Source of the DNA: Chara braunii
Lineage: Eukaryota; Streptophyta; Charophyceae; Charales; Characeae
Length of the DNA stretch: 40,039 nucleotides
Direction of reading: 5' to 3'
Assembly: GCA_003427395.1 (NCBI GenBank)
Contig: BFEA01000953.1
Span: 186,065-226,103 of the forward strand
Notes under the pieces: generated by a model
What the model saw: only the letters and a program-made list of their open reading frames with translations
Told to the model about the DNA's origin: nothing
Database searches by the model: none
Shown: in pieces, positions 39,558 through 40,039 of the stretch
How the letters are laid out: each line of letters begins with the position of its first letter
How positions within the stretch are numbered: position 1 is the first letter of the stretch
Made by a program: the position numbers and the translations under genes

Positions 39558-39812
39558 CCTATCTATCTATCTATCTCCCTCCCTCCCTCCCTCCCTCCCC
39601 CCATAAATGAGCGAGTCTCGTTTTGTTTCCCTTCAAGTGACACTTTGCCAATTCTAGTCACATGGTTCTATACTCGGGGTCATATAATTACATTAAGGCA
39701 TCGTTGTCATAAGATATGGCACTTAGTTTGCAACTCTTTCTACCCCATCCACACTAACTCGTTTTTTTCGCACGAGACCATGCTATACGTGAACTTTCAT
39801 TATTCTTGGATC

Positions 39813-39882
<70 letters not shown>

Positions 39883-39977
39883 CACAAATAAGCGATTCTC
39901 GCTTTGTTTCCCTTCAGGTGATACTTTGTCATTTTCAGTACGAGGGGTCATGCTATACGTGAACTTTCATTATTCTT

Positions 39978-40037
<60 letters not shown>

Positions 40038-40039
40038 CT
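39238..40039 (+). repeat. About 300-bp tandem repeat carrying (CT)n and (CTAT)n, runs off the window
   Basis: The unit starts after a microsatellite with ACA(G/A)ATAAG(T/C)GA, TTGTTT(T/C)CCTTCA(G/A)GTGA, and ends CATGCTATACGTGAACTT then ATTATTGGATCTCT or ATTCTTGGATCTCT and a new microsatellite. Units are at about 39294-39600, 39601-39880 and 39881 onward; the third is internally deleted. Embedded tracts: (CT)n 39238-39293, (CTAT)n 39529-39576, (CCCT)n 39577-39600, (CT)n about 39810-39879, (CT)n 39980-40018, (CTAT)n to the end. Confidence 0.85.

Overview
The window looks like repeat-dominated, intergenic nuclear DNA of a eukaryote. I see no intact host gene, no operon-like layout and no bacterial signals. 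There are long AT-rich tracts, many microsatellites, assembly gaps (runs of N) and several families of transposable elements. A plant or streptophyte-alga origin fits best. The Ty3/gypsy pol resembles the plant/charophyte type, the central retroelement is a Penelope-like element with an N-terminal GIY-YIG domain (known mostly from green algae and some other eukaryotes), and a gag-like zinc-knuckle/coiled-coil ORF accompanies it. A charophyte such as Chara is my best guess, made from memory and not proven.

Layout. 1-5100: no gene; a tRNA-like dispersed repeat near 190-372 and a GTACC-rich degenerate repeat at 3140-4330. 5103-8090 (minus): a decayed, 5'-truncated Ty3/gypsy pol (reverse transcriptase, RNase H, integrase). 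8100-13860: degenerate repeats, AT-rich DNA, a second copy of the tRNA-like repeat and a small terminal-inverted-repeat element. 14033-15670 (plus): an unrecognised acidic protein ORF with one frameshift, followed by a second unrecognised ORF. 15700-20170: several non-autonomous terminal-inverted-repeat (MITE-like) elements, mostly next to (TA)n microsatellites, and a well-formed type III hammerhead ribozyme at 17249-17308. 20605-20856: a 35-bp minisatellite.

21035-26985 is the main item: a Penelope-like retroelement. A truncated 3' end (21035-21677) is followed head-to-tail by a full 5.3-kb unit (21678-26985), which is the pseudo-LTR arrangement of this class. Each repeat carries a minimal type I hammerhead ribozyme (21371-21420 and 26676-26725) with a 2-bp stem III, and the predicted cut sites are 5305 nt apart. 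The unit encodes a CCHC zinc-knuckle/coiled-coil protein, then GIY-YIG, then a Penelope-type reverse transcriptase. The gag-like ORF and the GIY-YIG ORF share a frame and are separated by a single TGA. The copy is decayed (frameshifts, stops, altered catalytic motif C).

27300-32660: more of the same MITE family, a degenerate tandem repeat, four copies of a dispersed repeat, and a 38-bp sequence at 30165-30202 identical to the Tn5/Nextera mate-pair junction adapter, which marks an assembly artefact. 33080-34380: purine/pyrimidine simple sequence. 36860-37600: a degraded gag-like ORF. 39238-40039: a ~300-bp satellite unit with an embedded (CT)n/(CTAT)n microsatellite that runs off the window.

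The elements do not form a pathway. The common themes are self-cleaving RNA motifs in two separate repeat contexts, and insertion in or next to TA microsatellites by elements that share one internal core sequence.
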